From Asterochloris sp. CNOR1 (lineage: Eukaryota; Chlorophyta; Trebouxiophyceae; Trebouxiales; Trebouxiaceae): DNA of 64,000 nucleotides. The stretch is from the NCBI GenBank assembly GCA_963969365.1, contig OZ017753.1, positions 248,001 through 312,000 on the forward strand, written 5' to 3'. The notes beneath the pieces are model-generated. The model was not told the origin of the DNA. It was given only the letters and a program-made list of their open reading frames with translations, and did no database searches. Each line of letters begins with the position of its first letter. The stretch's first letter is position 1. The position numbers were made by a program, and so were the translations under genes. Below, in pieces: positions 53,056 through 64,000 of the stretch.

Positions 53056-56000
53056 TTAGGAGGCTGTGGCTGCTTGGCCCACCAGCTCTGGAGGCACAAC
53101 AGATGCCCCCTCCAGGGTGGCACCAATCTCGACTGTGCGCAGCCCTGGCAGGGACCCCACTAAGGCATCCACTCCCTGCAGGGCAAGCAGGGGGCATTGC
53201 CTCAACAGTGGGGGGCTGGTCAGCGGCACCCAGGTCACATCATCATACACATGACCAGCAGCCAGCAGTGGGCAGGGCTTGCCCTGCACCAAATGCGCGA
53301 CAGTCGTGAGCTCTCTCTTGCAGGAAGGTCATTTCACTGGGCTGACTTGGACCTCAGATTGACAGGCCCTGCACATGTACCTGCCTGCCGCAATGCTGTC
53401 TGTCGCAGTCCCAGCAAGCCAGCTGGCAGCTTTTGTGCTTGCTGTCTACACTGAATGCCCTACTCCCGACTGGCTTCATGCCCCTAAAAGCCGGTAGGCA
53501 CAGCCCACTGCCGCCACAGAGTGTGGGTGCTCAGCCCACCTGCCCTGTCAGCTTGAGATAACTGATTGCAGCATCGTATGCTACAGGGCGAAAATACAGA
53601 GTCAGCTCACCTGCTCTGTCAACTTGGGGCAGTTGGTGATCTGGAGCCGCTTGAGGAAGACCAGCTGGCTCAGGGAGCACAGGCCCGCATCAGTCAGCTG
53701 GATGCCAGACAGGTCCAAATCCCGCAGGCTGCGCAGGCTGCCGAGGTGGCGAGCTGCGGCGTCAGTCAGCTGTGGGTTGCCACCTGCAATGTGCACATGC
53801 CGCAATGAGTCCTGCAGGCTGCGCAGGTGGCATAGGTCGTGCCTCCTGCATTGCTGAGGTGCATGGACAGACATTCTGCAACTGCCTGGCCCGACACGTG
53901 ACTAGGGAGGCAGCGCAGCCGGACTTTACAGCAAGCCGCAGCCAATTACATGCAATCTGACGCCTGCAGCACGCAAGACACGCCCCAGAAGTTGCACTGC
54001 AAGATGGCATAGGTGCAGACATCTGCCAGCAAATGAGCGACAGAGCAACTGCGTGCTGCAGAATGTTTGGTCCAGGCCTGGTAGCAGATCCAGGCCAGCA
54101 AAGCTTGCTCAGCAGCCATATGAGGGATGCCTCCTAACAGAAGCAGCCCTGTGAAGGTGGCAGGCACTGCAGGGAGCCAGCTTCAAGTGCTGCGTGCCGA
54201 TCAGCATGCAGGCCTGGCATAGCTACAGTACCCCTGCTGGTACAGATAGGTCCTCTAGCCAGATCCAACCAGGCAGCAGGCTGCAAGATCAGTGGACTGA
54301 CCTAACTCCAAGCGCTGCATGCCAGTCAGCGTGGTGAGCGCCTCCACGTTCTCATCCCTCAGCTTGCACAGGCTCAGGCTAAGGCTGGTCAGGCTGGCCA
54401 GCGCTGGCAAGGCTGCCAAGCCCTCCTGCAGGGGGCACCAGGCACACGCAGGTGAGGCTCCGTGCAGGACCTCCCTGTACAACTGAGCCTGGCCGGCTAT
54501 TGCTGTGGCAAGGCAGCAACGCTGCAGTTGGGAAAGTACACACGGCAGCAGAACACCTGCGTGACTGTCGCCCCGGCCAGCGTGAGCGCTTGCAGCTGCC
54601 CCATGCCCCTGAGCACGGACAGACCCGATCCCATGTGGGGCGCCCGCGCCCCGCACCCCTGCAGCTTCAGCGTCTGCAGCCGCGTGAGCATGTGCAGGGC
54701 TGCCACCCCCCGATGAGTCACGGCTCGGCAGTAGGTCAGATCCAGCTCCGTCAGAGTGGTCAGCGTGGACAGGGCCTCCACCCCCTCGTCCTCCATGCGG
54801 TCGCAGAAGGCCAGGCTCAGGCTAATCAGGCCAGACACCTGCAGGGAGACCACTGTCAATTCAGGGTTGTGGAGCCCATGCACTCACACAAGGCCAGGAG
54901 AAAGGAAGGGGCCACCCTGGCCAGATGACCGTTGGAGCCTGTTCCAAGCCATAGCTATTAATGTCATATGTTGGGTACTTTGACCCTCGAACTCTCCGAC
55001 TGTGAAGCAGCGCTGCTAACGGTCTTCTCAATCATTGGACAGGACGTTGTGCGATGAGCCAGTGTGAGCGGGATCTTCAGTACCCACCCGGCGCAGGGTG
55101 TCCAGCCCGCCGTTGGAGATGCCGTCCACGCAGCCCATCAGCTCCAGGTGGGTCAGCCCCGACAGGCGCGCCAGGTCGCTGATGCCCACCGTCGTGAACT
55201 TGCAGCAGGCCAGGGTCAGGTTCTGGAGGCTGGTCAGCCTGCAGGCATGGCACACGACCAGCTCACACGCAGTTGCTGTTGCATGGAAGTACAGTCCAGT
55301 GAGCAGCAGCAGGCTAGAGTCAAATCCTGGAAAATCTGGTCAGCCTGTGAAAGGCATACTTGTCACCTAAGGCTCCTGGCACCCATATTGCTCAGCTTCT
55401 CCACCAAGCAACAGCATAGTGTACGTGTTGCTTCAGTGATGAGGTTATGTAGAAAGACAATCCCACACAGTTGCAAGAAGCTTTCTGAGTGCTGCCACAG
55501 GCATCAGGGCTTTTCTTGGGGAGAGTGCAGGCAGTGACAGTATCAACCACACACAGCGGCTGAGGCCACCATTCTGTGCCATGGCCCACATTGCCACATG
55601 TCATGTGTCCGCCGTTGACTGCCTCAGAGCAGTGAGATCAACAGCCGCAGCATGCACAGCAACAGGGTGGGATATGGCAGACAGCGTCAAAAGCAACAGC
55701 GCTGAAGTTTAAGGTGACCTACCTGGTCAGAAGGGAAATGCCCTTGTCCGAAACGCGGTCCACAAAGGTGAGGTCCAGCGTGCGTAAGGGCAGCTTGATG
55801 ATGGCCTGCAGCCCAGCGTCGGTCACCTCCCGGCACACAGCCAGGTTCAAGCTGCTCAGGCTGCTGCAGCGGCGCAGCAGAGACAGGCCTGCATGGGGGG
55901 GCAGGCAGTGGAGTCAGCAGAGACAGGTCCCCAGGAGGGGCAGGCAGCGGACTCGGCAGAGACAGGTCCGCAGGAGGGGCAGGCAGTGAGACGGCAGCAG

Positions 56001-59000
56001 CAGCCTGCAAGCCACCAGGGGCAGCACTGACATGCGCAAAGGGGCACAGGGGAGGTACCCCCAAAAAGGGTTGGGACTGTGTCTATGCAGCAGGCAGAAA
56101 CCCTACGCTGAATTTTTTGTGAATCTGTCCCATGCTCGCCATGTTGCACACACCTCTGCCCCGCCCACAGGCCCTCTACAATTCTTCAGGCCCAGTTGTT
56201 AACGCTGCATTCACCTGCATCTGTGACGTGGATGCAGCCGTGGAGGTTGAGCTCCCGCAGGCCGACCAGTTTGTCCACCAGAGCTCCCAGGCCGACGTCA
56301 GATAGCGTCGCACACTCTGAGACGTCCAGCGCAGTCAGCCCAGTCAGGGAGGCCAGGCCGGCAAACCCCTCGTCGTGCACATTCTTGCACCTGCACAGCA
56401 CCACGTAATACATTGACGTCCTGTTGCCAGCACCGAGAGCCGCTGGGCCAGCACCGAGAGCCGCTAGGCTTGTGCTGAGCCCCGCAAAGAGTCAGCGCGT
56501 GCTTGATGAGGTGGCAGTGAGCAGCTGCCTCAGCACTTTTGACAGCCCATCTGCGTGCCAGGCAACACAAGCAGCTCAGCTGGCTGTTGGACTCACTTGT
56601 GAGCAGCTGCCCATGTAGCAGGGCCAGCAGCACTTGTGCTCCTGAAAGCTGCCATGCAGGGATGTGGCAGGCCATGCAATCAGCAGCAGGCAGCATGGGC
56701 ATGCAGGCAGCGCAACTCAACATGTTCAGCAGCAGCAAAACGGTAAGGCCCAGCAGCAGGCAGAATGGAGGCATGAGCAGCGCACCTCCTGACATGTCCG
56801 GCAAAGTGTTCCAAGGTGCATGCAAGAGGAGTGCAGTCAAGACACAGCAGGAGGTAGGAGGCACTGGCAGAGTTGACCTGGACTTGAACCCCACGTGCAC
56901 CAGGTTGAAATCTTGCGGCAGGCCCATTCATTAGCAAGCTGGACCCAGTGATGCCCCCGGCATCGATGGGGTGACCTTTGCAGGCAAGGCGCACCTCGAG
57001 ATGTCCAGCCGCTGCAGGCTGGTGGACTCGGACAGCAGCATGAGCCCTGCATCTGTGACTCCTGTGGCTGAGATGGACGCCGCCTGCAGCTGGGGAAGCG
57101 CAGCTAGGGCTGCCACCCCAACATCCTGTATCTGATCGTGGTCGCTGAGGTTGATGCTTGCCATTGCGGGGCAGCATGACAGCTGCAGAATGTCGCTGTC
57201 AGTCATGGGGAGGACTGCCCAGCCTGCAGGATGAGACACAGGGGGCATCAGGCTGGTGCAGTGGGTCGTATTGCGCTCTGTTGTGGAACAGACTGCCAGG
57301 TCTGCAGGATCTCATGCTGACACTGTTTGTCATGATGAAGTTACACCAATAACAGCCCATTCCTGAGCCACTGCATGCAGCAGCATGAGCTGCAGCGCCC
57401 ACTTCAACTGAGCATGAACTGGCACTGGGCTAATGCACTCAGCCTGTCACTCAGAGCCTGTCAGTCAACGCTGATACAGCCAAATCCTCTGCCAGGACAT
57501 GCAGGGCCTGCTCTTGCATTGATCTGAGCTGTGTGGCTGCTGGGCGAGGAGTCACAGAGTGGGCTGCGCAACCAGCAAAGCTTGTTGTGAGCTCACACTG
57601 CCTACTTGTGGAGCCCACCAGCCTAGTTCCCCGCCACCACATGCAGCAGTCGAAGGTGCCCCGGCCCACACTCCCCACAAAGGGAGAGGTGTTCTGCCTA
57701 GAAAGCAGTAATGAGGGCCGTGTTCAAGAGGTGACCCCTTGCTGACCTGAGACGTGGCGCCGGTGGCTGAGGGTGGAGGGTGCGCTGGGCAGCATGAAGC
57801 TGAGGCTGAGCAGAGGCAGCTTGGGGGCAGCCCTCAGGCTGGCGGCGATCTCTGCAATGCTGAACTCTGTGATCTGCAGACAGAGCATGGGGGTGTCAGC
57901 AAGTGAAGGCTACACATTGCATGTGTGCAAGGCCTCCAGCATGGGAGGACACCATCTGGTGAGTGGCCATTGCCGTACCAGGCTTTGCCGTGTGGAGTCC
58001 GTGAGGGGGTGATGCTCGCTGCCGAGCCAGCCTCAAGCAGGTGCATGGGCAACCTGAGCAAATCAGGCTGGGCATGTGTCTGTCAGTGTTGCTGTAGCGC
58101 AGTGCACCAGCTGCAAATGATGCCAACCCTGACATTCCAAACATGCAGCTGCTTCAGATGTGGGAGCTGCTCTGCCAATCATAGAGACTCACCATACAAG
58201 CAGTCAAGATAGCCCTCAACAGCAGTGGCCCCCCAGCTTTTGGCATTCTGAGTGTACAGCTGCTTCATGTAAGGTACCCGGTCCAGCAATCTTAGTGTCA
58301 CCACACGGTCGCGTTACAGCCTAGTCCCCAGCTGCGACCCTGCCCACCTTAGCGATCTGGATGCGCAGCTGTTTCAGGCACGGGAGCTGCCCCACCAGCT
58401 CCAGCAGAGCCACGACCGACAGGGGGAGCACCTCCTGCCCGATAACGGCATGCGTGCAGGGGTGGTGCTGCCACTCCCTGCCGCCAGCTGCAGCCCAGGT
58501 CGGGCACCCTGCGGCCACCTCCAGGGCTGCCGGGGCCCTGGCGCTGCTGTCTGAGGCCAGGGCGGGCATGGGGCCGGTCATGGCTGCCACGTCTGCGGCA
58601 GAGACCACCACTGCGCAGCTGCTGAGGTCTAGGCACGTCGTCATGGGACAAGCCTGCAGGGGTTCGGGGGCCAGTCAGCAGTGCAACTTCACGTGGGCAG
58701 GTTGCTCATCTGAGACTGAGCCTGCTGGATGCAAGCAGCAGACGGTAAGAGGCGCAGATGGCAAGCACAACGCAGAGAGCTGCTGATGGCAAGTAGAGCA
58801 GCAACGGGGCATGCAGTGAGCTGAGTCCACAAGCAGCTCATCTTATTGCATGGGGGGTGCGCTGCTCTGCATAGCCCCAGGATTGGGAGCCGCTGATAGC
58901 AAGTGAGGACGGCTGGGTGCAGTCAGGCGGGCCACCAGCGGCCCACCACTGTGCAGGGGCGGAGTGCTCTGAGCGGCCTGCAGCTAGCAGCCCTTTACGC

Positions 59001-60392
59001 ATGGCAGGGGCACAGCTGCTGACCTTGACAAGCCGCCCCAGACACCGCTGCCACAGCAGCAGGTGGTGCTGGATCTGGCTGTGCAGCGCCGCCTGCAGGC
59101 TGGGCCTGCCTGCGAAGCTGGCCAGCAATAGGTTGACCGTGGTGTGGCGCTCAGCTGGCATGCTCTTCATGGCCTCACGTGTCAGGTAGGCCAGCATGCT
59201 GGTGCTCCAGCCCTTGTCTGAGTCCACGCCTCCTGTATGGCGGGGAGCAGCTAATGTTAAGTTGCGTGCCTGCTGCGAATTGCTGGAATACAGTCCTCCC
59301 CACCACAGCGTTCACCGCAGTACTCACCTAGCACAGTCACAACTGTTACTTGAGAGTATCTTTGCAGGCGTTTAGGTAAACAGCAGAGCAGGTTGTGTGC
59401 ACATGCAGCGCTGCTCGGCAGTGGCTTGCCTCGCACTGTGTAAGCACGGAAGCTGTAGGCTGACCGATGTTGCTGACCAGCCGCGCACACTAAGAGTCAT
59501 GCCATTTGAAGAACACTTCACCCAGTCTGGACGGTGGACGCGAGCAGCCATGGCGTACAGCAACTGCTAGGTAATGTGCTGGGGGACATGCACCACCCAG
59601 CCTGATAGGTGACGCTGAGCAAGTGAGGAGCCAGACGCTGAGTCAAACCCCCCACCCAGCTACAGGTGATGCTGAGCAGTCTGTCGCATGCAGCTGCTGC
59701 CAGGCAAGATGGTCCAACCTCCCCCATGAAAGCAGCAGGCTCAAAGACTGAAAGATGGCCTTAGACAGGCTATGCATGCTGCGCAGCTATGTCAGCGATC
59801 CAGCAGGCCTAGCAGCTGATGGGCAGCAGAGGGGCTGTGCGGCAGCCGCAAAACCAGATGCAGGCCAGGCTGGTGAGCCGACATGCAGCAACTCAGACAC
59901 TGCCCCAGGCGGCTCATGCACCTGGAGCAGCACTCTTGGCGTGCCAGCTGGCCTGGCAACTGTTGCAACGCACCCAACGGCGCCGAGCAGCTGCCAGGCC
60001 AGATGCTGGCTGCAGGACACAACATGCAATGAAGACACAAGGAACGATGCTCTGGCACTGCCGCACGCAGCCTGCGCACCTGGAGCCACTATCTCAGTGC
60101 TCCTGCAGCTGAATTTGCTGGGCGCCAGCAGGTTGACTGCTTCTGCCAGCGTGACGTTCCACGTTGAGCAGACTCCCCTGCCCATGCCTATGGCCTGAGG
60201 TGCAGCTGCAAGCCTCTGTCCTATCAGGGACATGGCAGGCCAGGGCAGGTGCGTCCAGGCCGGCCCATCTGCCGCTGCTGAGCTGAGTGCCAGATCCAAG
60301 ATTGGGCCTGCTGCTCCTGCACAGTGCCCCTTGGCAGAGCCAGTCTGGAGTCCTCCCGCTGCTGCTGCAGGCTCTAACACCGGAGCCAACAT
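53056..60392 (-). CDS. F-box/leucine-rich-repeat protein (AMN1/FBL type)
   Basis: Twelve exons join in phase to 827 aa: 60392-60080, 59232-59024, 58653-58348, 57873-57747, 57223-56995, 56390-56215, 55888-55723, 55238-55088, 54838-54557, 54425-54302, 53783-53611, 53283-53056. Near residues 45-90 is an F-box: WTHLPWPAMSLIGQRLAAAP then CSTWNVTLAEAVNLLAPSKF. Cysteine-containing LRRs follow from exon 5 on: LTALDVSECATLSDVGLGAL, LRELNLHGCIHVTDAG, LSSLNLAVCREVTDAGL, LTHLELMGCVDGISNGGL, LTELDLTYCRAVTHRGVAAL, LRDLDLSGIQLTDAGLCSL. Such proteins bring substrates to SCF (SKP1-cullin-F-box) ubiquitin ligases. The target is unknown. The last exon has no LRR consensus beyond GLRTVEIGATLEGA. The start codon is the first ATG of a clean frame. 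Confidence 0.85.
53530..53575 (-). repeat. Echo of an F-box/LRR exon end
   Basis: CAGCCCACCTGCCCTGTCAG at about 53532-53551 with CTTGAG after it mirrors CAGCTCACCTGCTCTGTCAA and CTTGGG at the true donor of exon 53783-53611. Confidence 0.6.
55880..55992 (-). repeat. Three 35-40-bp units echoing an LRR exon start
   Basis: Units at 55880-55919, 55920-55957 and 55958-55992 share GAGACAGGYC-GCAGGAGGGG and CAGGCAGYG. The first spans the true acceptor of exon 55888-55723; the others are upstream copies in the intron. Confidence 0.85.
56427..56468. repeat. 21-bp tandem duplication
   Basis: Bases 56427-56447 and 56448-56468 share CCAGCACCGAGAGCCGCT with one mismatch near the end. Intronic in the F-box/LRR gene, close to the acceptor side of exon 56390-56215. 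Confidence 0.9.
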
Positions 60393-61541
60393 TTTGGGCG
60401 CACAGCGGCCTCTGTATTATGATAGTAGCCGCATTCTGCAGAGCGAGTGGCGTCATGCTGAGATTGCGGACGGGCAGGGTGGGCCAGAAGAGGAACCGAC
60501 ACAGTAGTTGAATCCCACACCTCCTAGGAGGCTAGTTAACCGCCTGAGGTCCTCTCTCCCCTTAAAGTCAGCTCGTGCCGCTTAGGCTCGCGGCGCCGTC
60601 CGGGCCCTTCTGCCATCACCAAACGGTTGTTCTGGGTCAGCACCGACACAATTCATGTTACAATTTTTGTTGATGGTCATCCACATTTGTCATTGGAGTC
60701 TCTCCATCCACTGTTGCTGCGCAACACAAAGCTTGCTGAAACAAAGGACCAGCTAACAACAGTCGGGACCTGTATTGGGACTTTCAGTCTGTTATCTAGC
60801 AGTCTGAAGGCCAGAGATGTCAAGCACCATCATCAGATGCAGGAGGACACTGCCAGACATGCTGGAGCAGAGAAACAGTCTTCTGTGAGGGAGACCAAAG
60901 CTGGGCTTTCAAACAAAAAATAATGGCGCCACTCTGCCTGGCACCTTTGATGCAAGTTTGCTAGCATATGCAAAACACACTTGTGGTGGGAGAGCCCCAG
61001 GGCTGTAGCTGCGCGCCAGACCAAGAGCCCAGGCAAGTAGTGTGGTGCATACCAGGGCGACAACACAGCCAACGCCAAGGATGTCTGCAGGACAGCCTGC
61101 AGAGTGTCCCACTTTCCATTGCTTACATTGATGAGGATGCAGCCACTCTGCAGCAGGGAATGTTGTCAGAGATGGTGCTGACAGTCTGTCTCATGTATGA
61201 TCCACGGAGCGTGTTGTTGGGCGACTATGATGCTGGGCCGGGGCTTTCGAGCATACAGATTGGCTGCGCATACGCAGCTCACATGAGGTCATCTGCCTCA
61301 TGAGGCCACTGGAGACTAGATATCGGCTGGCATTTGTGGTGCATTTGAAAGGATCATTCAAAGGGCAGCTGCTTAGTGTATGCAAAACTTTGACAAAAGC
61401 ATCAACTCTGCCTGTCCTCACTGCAGAAATTGTCAGTCAGTCAAACACATCGAAGGAGGGGGAATGAAATAAACTTGTGCGCCGGAATCCCTGCACATTC
61501 TAACTGCCGCTGACGCTGCTCCTTCAGGTGATGCTGCTGCT
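60393..61541. other. Gap between F-box/LRR and HASTY, weak plus-strand frames
   Basis: Holds the F-box/LRR promoter and the HASTY 3' flank. Two plus-strand frames, 60627-60923 (98 codons, AT-richer, lysine/glutamine-rich end) and part of 60968-61303 (VPLSIAYIDEDAATLQQGML), resemble nothing I know. They might be exons of a small gene; support is poor. TTACA near 61125 could be a minus-strand TGTAA. Confidence 0.35.
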
Positions 61542-64000
61542 TCAGGCCCCATGACCCATAATGTTGACCAGCAACATGTCTCCACCCTGCTGGTCAACAG
61601 ATTGGTACTTCAAGGCCCGCAGCCTGGGCTCTGCCAGCTGGATGGCAGCTGAGGCAATGGGCTTGTAGCCACCTTCCACTGCCTTGCGCAGCTGCTCGTA
61701 GCCTGCATGCATGATCAGTATGTTGAGCAGAGGTGGAGCGGACGTGTCACAACAGCATGACAGGAACAGACACCATCCTGCTGCACCCCTGGCTCTAAAC
61801 CAGGGGAGACATGAATGCACACTAGCTAGCGCAGTGTAAGCCTGTAATCGAGCAGGACATTGTATGAGACATCAGCATACAGAAAGGCCCTGCACAGCAG
61901 CCGCCACACTGACAATTTGCGGACTTACCAGTCATGCAGGCCACAGCTGGCCTCGCCGGCAGCCGCCCTCAGCAACTCAAGAGGTCCCAACAATCTCTGC
62001 GGAAACGCTGACAGCAGCTGACACAACTTGAGCTGATGCAAAGCTTCTCACCCGCTCTGGACATGAGCTTCTTGACTGTGTTGCGCTGCTCCTTGTCGCT
62101 GGCAGTGGCCTGCAGGCCCCTCTGCAGCTCGTCCACCAGCTGGGGAGTCACCCTGGGCAGCCGCAGCAGCTCCTGCAGACAACCAAAATTGGATCACTCA
62201 GTATGGTGCAAGAGTGGCGGGAGTTACCCTGGGCACCCGCAGCAGCTCCTGCAGACAACAGGAGGTTGTGGCCACTCACGTTAATGCAAGTGTTCTTTTG
62301 AGCTGGGGAGTCTCCCTGGCCAGCCGCGGCAGCTCCTGCAGAGACAAAATCTTGACGAGCCCCCCACACTGCTTCTTTTGAGCAGCGAGGCTGACTCTGA
62401 GCAGCCTTGGCATGACCCTAAGCAGCCCCAGCAGCTCTGCAGACAGAGCAAAAAAAGCGCTGCCTCGCACTTGCCTGGATGTCTCTTCAAGGAGAGATGT
62501 AACAAACAACTGCGAGAGATCTAGACAGGACTCGCATGCATCTGCACTATGAAAGCCATTCTGAGCAGCTGCGGCACCTCCTGCAGAACGCAAGTCAGGG
62601 GAACGTTGCCCCTGCAGAGTCAGCCAGCAAACTGGAACATCTGCGTCAGCCCCTGCAGACAGTTCAAAGACATGCCCGCATCTCAGGTGGGTGTTGACCT
62701 CATGCAGTCCAGAAGCATGAGCTGCAGCAGGGGCAATGAGGGTTTTCATAGGCTGATGGAGCAGTGCGTCCCCTCAAAGCCAGATCCCTTAGCAGCAGCG
62801 CAGTCATTCTGGTAGTGCATACAGACAGGCAGAATGAGCTCAAAATGGCGGAAGTTCAAAACACCACTTCCATAGGGGGTTTTCTGGGCTGACCTGTCGG
62901 GGCCCAGGCTGCGTGGCCAGCTGCTGCACCAGGATGTCCCTGATCAGACCCAGCACGTCCCCCTGGTGGCTGCCTGCTGTGCTGCGGGTAGTTGACAGGG
63001 CTGCAAGGCTTCCGCGCAACATGTCAGTGCCAATGAAGGTCTGGAGACGGGGATCCTGCCCAGCCAGGGGCAGCACAGCCCTGCAGTAATTCAGAAGAAG
63101 CATAGCACAGGACCGGTGCGTTCAGTTTCGCAGAAAACATGCACTGCGCTGACCTGCCAATGCCAATCAAAGACTGCTGTGTGTCTTGACAGAAAGCCTG
63201 TTCAAAGACATCCGCCGCAGAGCAATTCCTCACAGGGTGTATCGAGGGAATGCAGGCTGCTGAACTCTGATTGAGCACCTAGGCGCCATCCAGTCAGCAA
63301 GCACCAACAGGAAGCAGTTGGCATGGCAGCTAGTTGCAGGTCCCACAGTCAGCACAAGTACAGGCTACTGCAGACCAGCTGCAGATCACGTGTGGCCATG
63401 ACACTGCAGCTGCTGCTGTGGCAACTGCATCCAGGACCTGCGCCGATAACGAGGTCGGGGGCACCAATGCAGACTGCGGTGGACTTGATGCACACCTTGC
63501 TATCCGATGACACAGCTGTGAATGCGTTGTGGCCACAGCGCATTCACAGCTGTGTCACTTGCAGGGATGACAAACTTCAGAAAGGTGGATGTACGCACAG
63601 ATGCACAGCAGTCACAAGCGGACCTGCAAATTGCGGTGGACTTGCTGCAGACATCGCTGTCCGGCCACCACAGCGCGGCCGCAGCTGTGGCAATCACGGT
63701 CAGGGCTGTGTCGGTGGACGCACGGAACAGCCAGGTGAAGGCACTGTCGCCGCTGTGCGGCAGTGCTACCTTGCCTTTGCCTGCATGCAGAAGAGGGCAA
63801 GGCTCAGCAGGAGCAAAACTGCGAGATGAGCAGAGCCACACCTAGCCCATCATTCCCTCTCGTTGGCACGTCCCCGTATACACATGTGCACTGCCCCACC
63901 TCCTGCTGCTGCCCTCGCCAAAGCACCACATATTCAGATGTTCAGATGCTAAACCTTACCTCCTCCCAGCCGGGCCTCTGCTCCTGCAGCTGCACGAGCA
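61542..64000 (-). CDS. HST: HASTY / exportin-5, C-terminal part
   Basis: The 3' end of a gene that begins right of the window. Exons: 64000-63960 (partial, tentative), 63780-63624, 63080-62894, 62172-62052, 61702-61542 (TGA); the last four agree in phase. The peptide follows the plant HASTY C-terminus: GKVALPHSGDSAFTWLF, then AVLPLAGQDPRLQTFIGTDM, GDVLGLIRDILVQQL, PGPRQELLRLPRVTPQLVDE and SDKEQRNTVKKLMSRAG, against the plant AxREFVSKDM, LVNICREIFIYL, PAPRQVLLSLPCLTPNDLHA and KEQKQLMRSLL (from memory). HASTY is a RanGTP-dependent karyopherin; in plants it promotes microRNA processing and export, in animals it carries pre-miRNA. The final 50 residues (EQLRKAVEGGYKPIASAA) are lineage-specific as far as I can tell. 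Confidence 0.85.
62218..62590 (-). repeat. HST: Four copies of a HASTY exon start with its acceptor
   Basis: The 41 bases spanning the true acceptor (62142-62182) recur at 62218-62258 with about 3 mismatches and at 62303-62347 with about 3 mismatches and a short indel. Weaker copies lie near 62390-62444 and 62558-62588. In phase they read ELLRVPRVTP, ELPRLARETPQ, ELLGLLRVMPR and EVPQLLRMAF, against the real ELLRLPRVTPQ. Confidence 0.93.
63460..63507 (-). repeat. Echo of the end of HASTY exon 63780-63624
   Basis: GCAGACTGCGGTGGACTTGA and the following CACCTTGCTATCCG echo GCAAATTGCGGTGGACTTGC and AGACATCGCTGTCCG at the true exon end (63626-63662). Confidence 0.75.
63508..63557. repeat. 50-bp near-perfect palindrome
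   Basis: Arms 63508-63526 and 63539-63557 are exact reverse complements (19 bp, TGACACAGCTGTGAATGCG). The 12 bases between contain the 10-bp palindrome TGTGGCCACA; only one base pair of 25 fails. It lies in a HASTY intron. Confidence 0.97.

Noticed and set aside
54960-55020. Second tRNA-like stretch (AGTTCGAGG on the minus strand)
   Set aside because: Only a T-loop-like match; no cloverleaf.
56870-56960. tRNA-like B-box (GGTTCAAGTCC on the minus strand)
   Set aside because: No acceptor or T-stem pairing could be built around it, and the region is an intron of the F-box/LRR gene.
60968-61303. Plus-strand frame with SIAYIDEDAATLQQGM
   Set aside because: Looks slightly protein-like but has no recognised family, no clear splice partners and no start context, so it is not listed as a gene.

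Overview
The window looks like nuclear DNA of a green alga, probably a trebouxiophyte-type chlorophyte (inference). Exons of 24-400 bp are split by introns of about 80-1,500 bp. Coding sequence is GC-rich, TGTAA (the chlorophyte poly(A) signal) follows some stops, and the gene set is plant-like: HASTY exportin, EMSY-like ENT/Tudor protein, SEC63/ERdj2, HOP2, BIG BROTHER-type RING-H2 ligase, and a GH43 enzyme like the Arabidopsis Golgi GH43 pair. No organellar, bacterial, viral or CRISPR sequence is evident. I joined exons by hand, checking that splice phase agrees across every intron and that the proteins align with remembered family members. SEC63, GH43, GT64, the amidohydrolase, the RING ligase, EML, the LRR-cyclase and the F-box/LRR gene all close into uninterrupted frames.

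Layout: URB1 3' end (+, 144-1957); 8-oxoguanine/triazine-type amidohydrolase (-, 2678-9661); GT64-like glycosyltransferase (+, 10145-12915); RING-H2 E3 ligase (-, 13326-15711); FunK1-like protein kinase (-, 16430 to about 20210); SEC63 (+, 20682-27981); HOP2 (-, 28175-30936 plus an unresolved first exon); EMSY-like protein (+, 31346-35369); LRR receptor with two class III cyclase domains (+, 35742-44961); membrane-anchored GH43 (+, 45227-50061); intronless membrane protein (-, 50253-51431); F-box/LRR protein (-, 53056-60392); HASTY/exportin-5 3' part (-, 61542 to the window edge). The genes are mostly housekeeping (ribosome biogenesis, ER translocation, RNA export, meiosis, ubiquitination, glycosylation) and do not form one pathway.

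The most unusual feature is what fills the introns. Many carry one to six decayed tandem copies of the edge of the neighbouring exon, including its splice acceptor or donor. Some are near-identical: 41 of 46 bases in a SEC63 intron and about 38 of 41 in a HASTY intron. Others survive only as a recognisable peptide. This repeats in nearly every long gene here and suggests that introns grow, or arise, by local tandem duplication across exon-intron junctions. Five GC-AG introns, a 24-nt and a 14-nt microexon, and a 50-bp near-perfect palindrome are further oddities.
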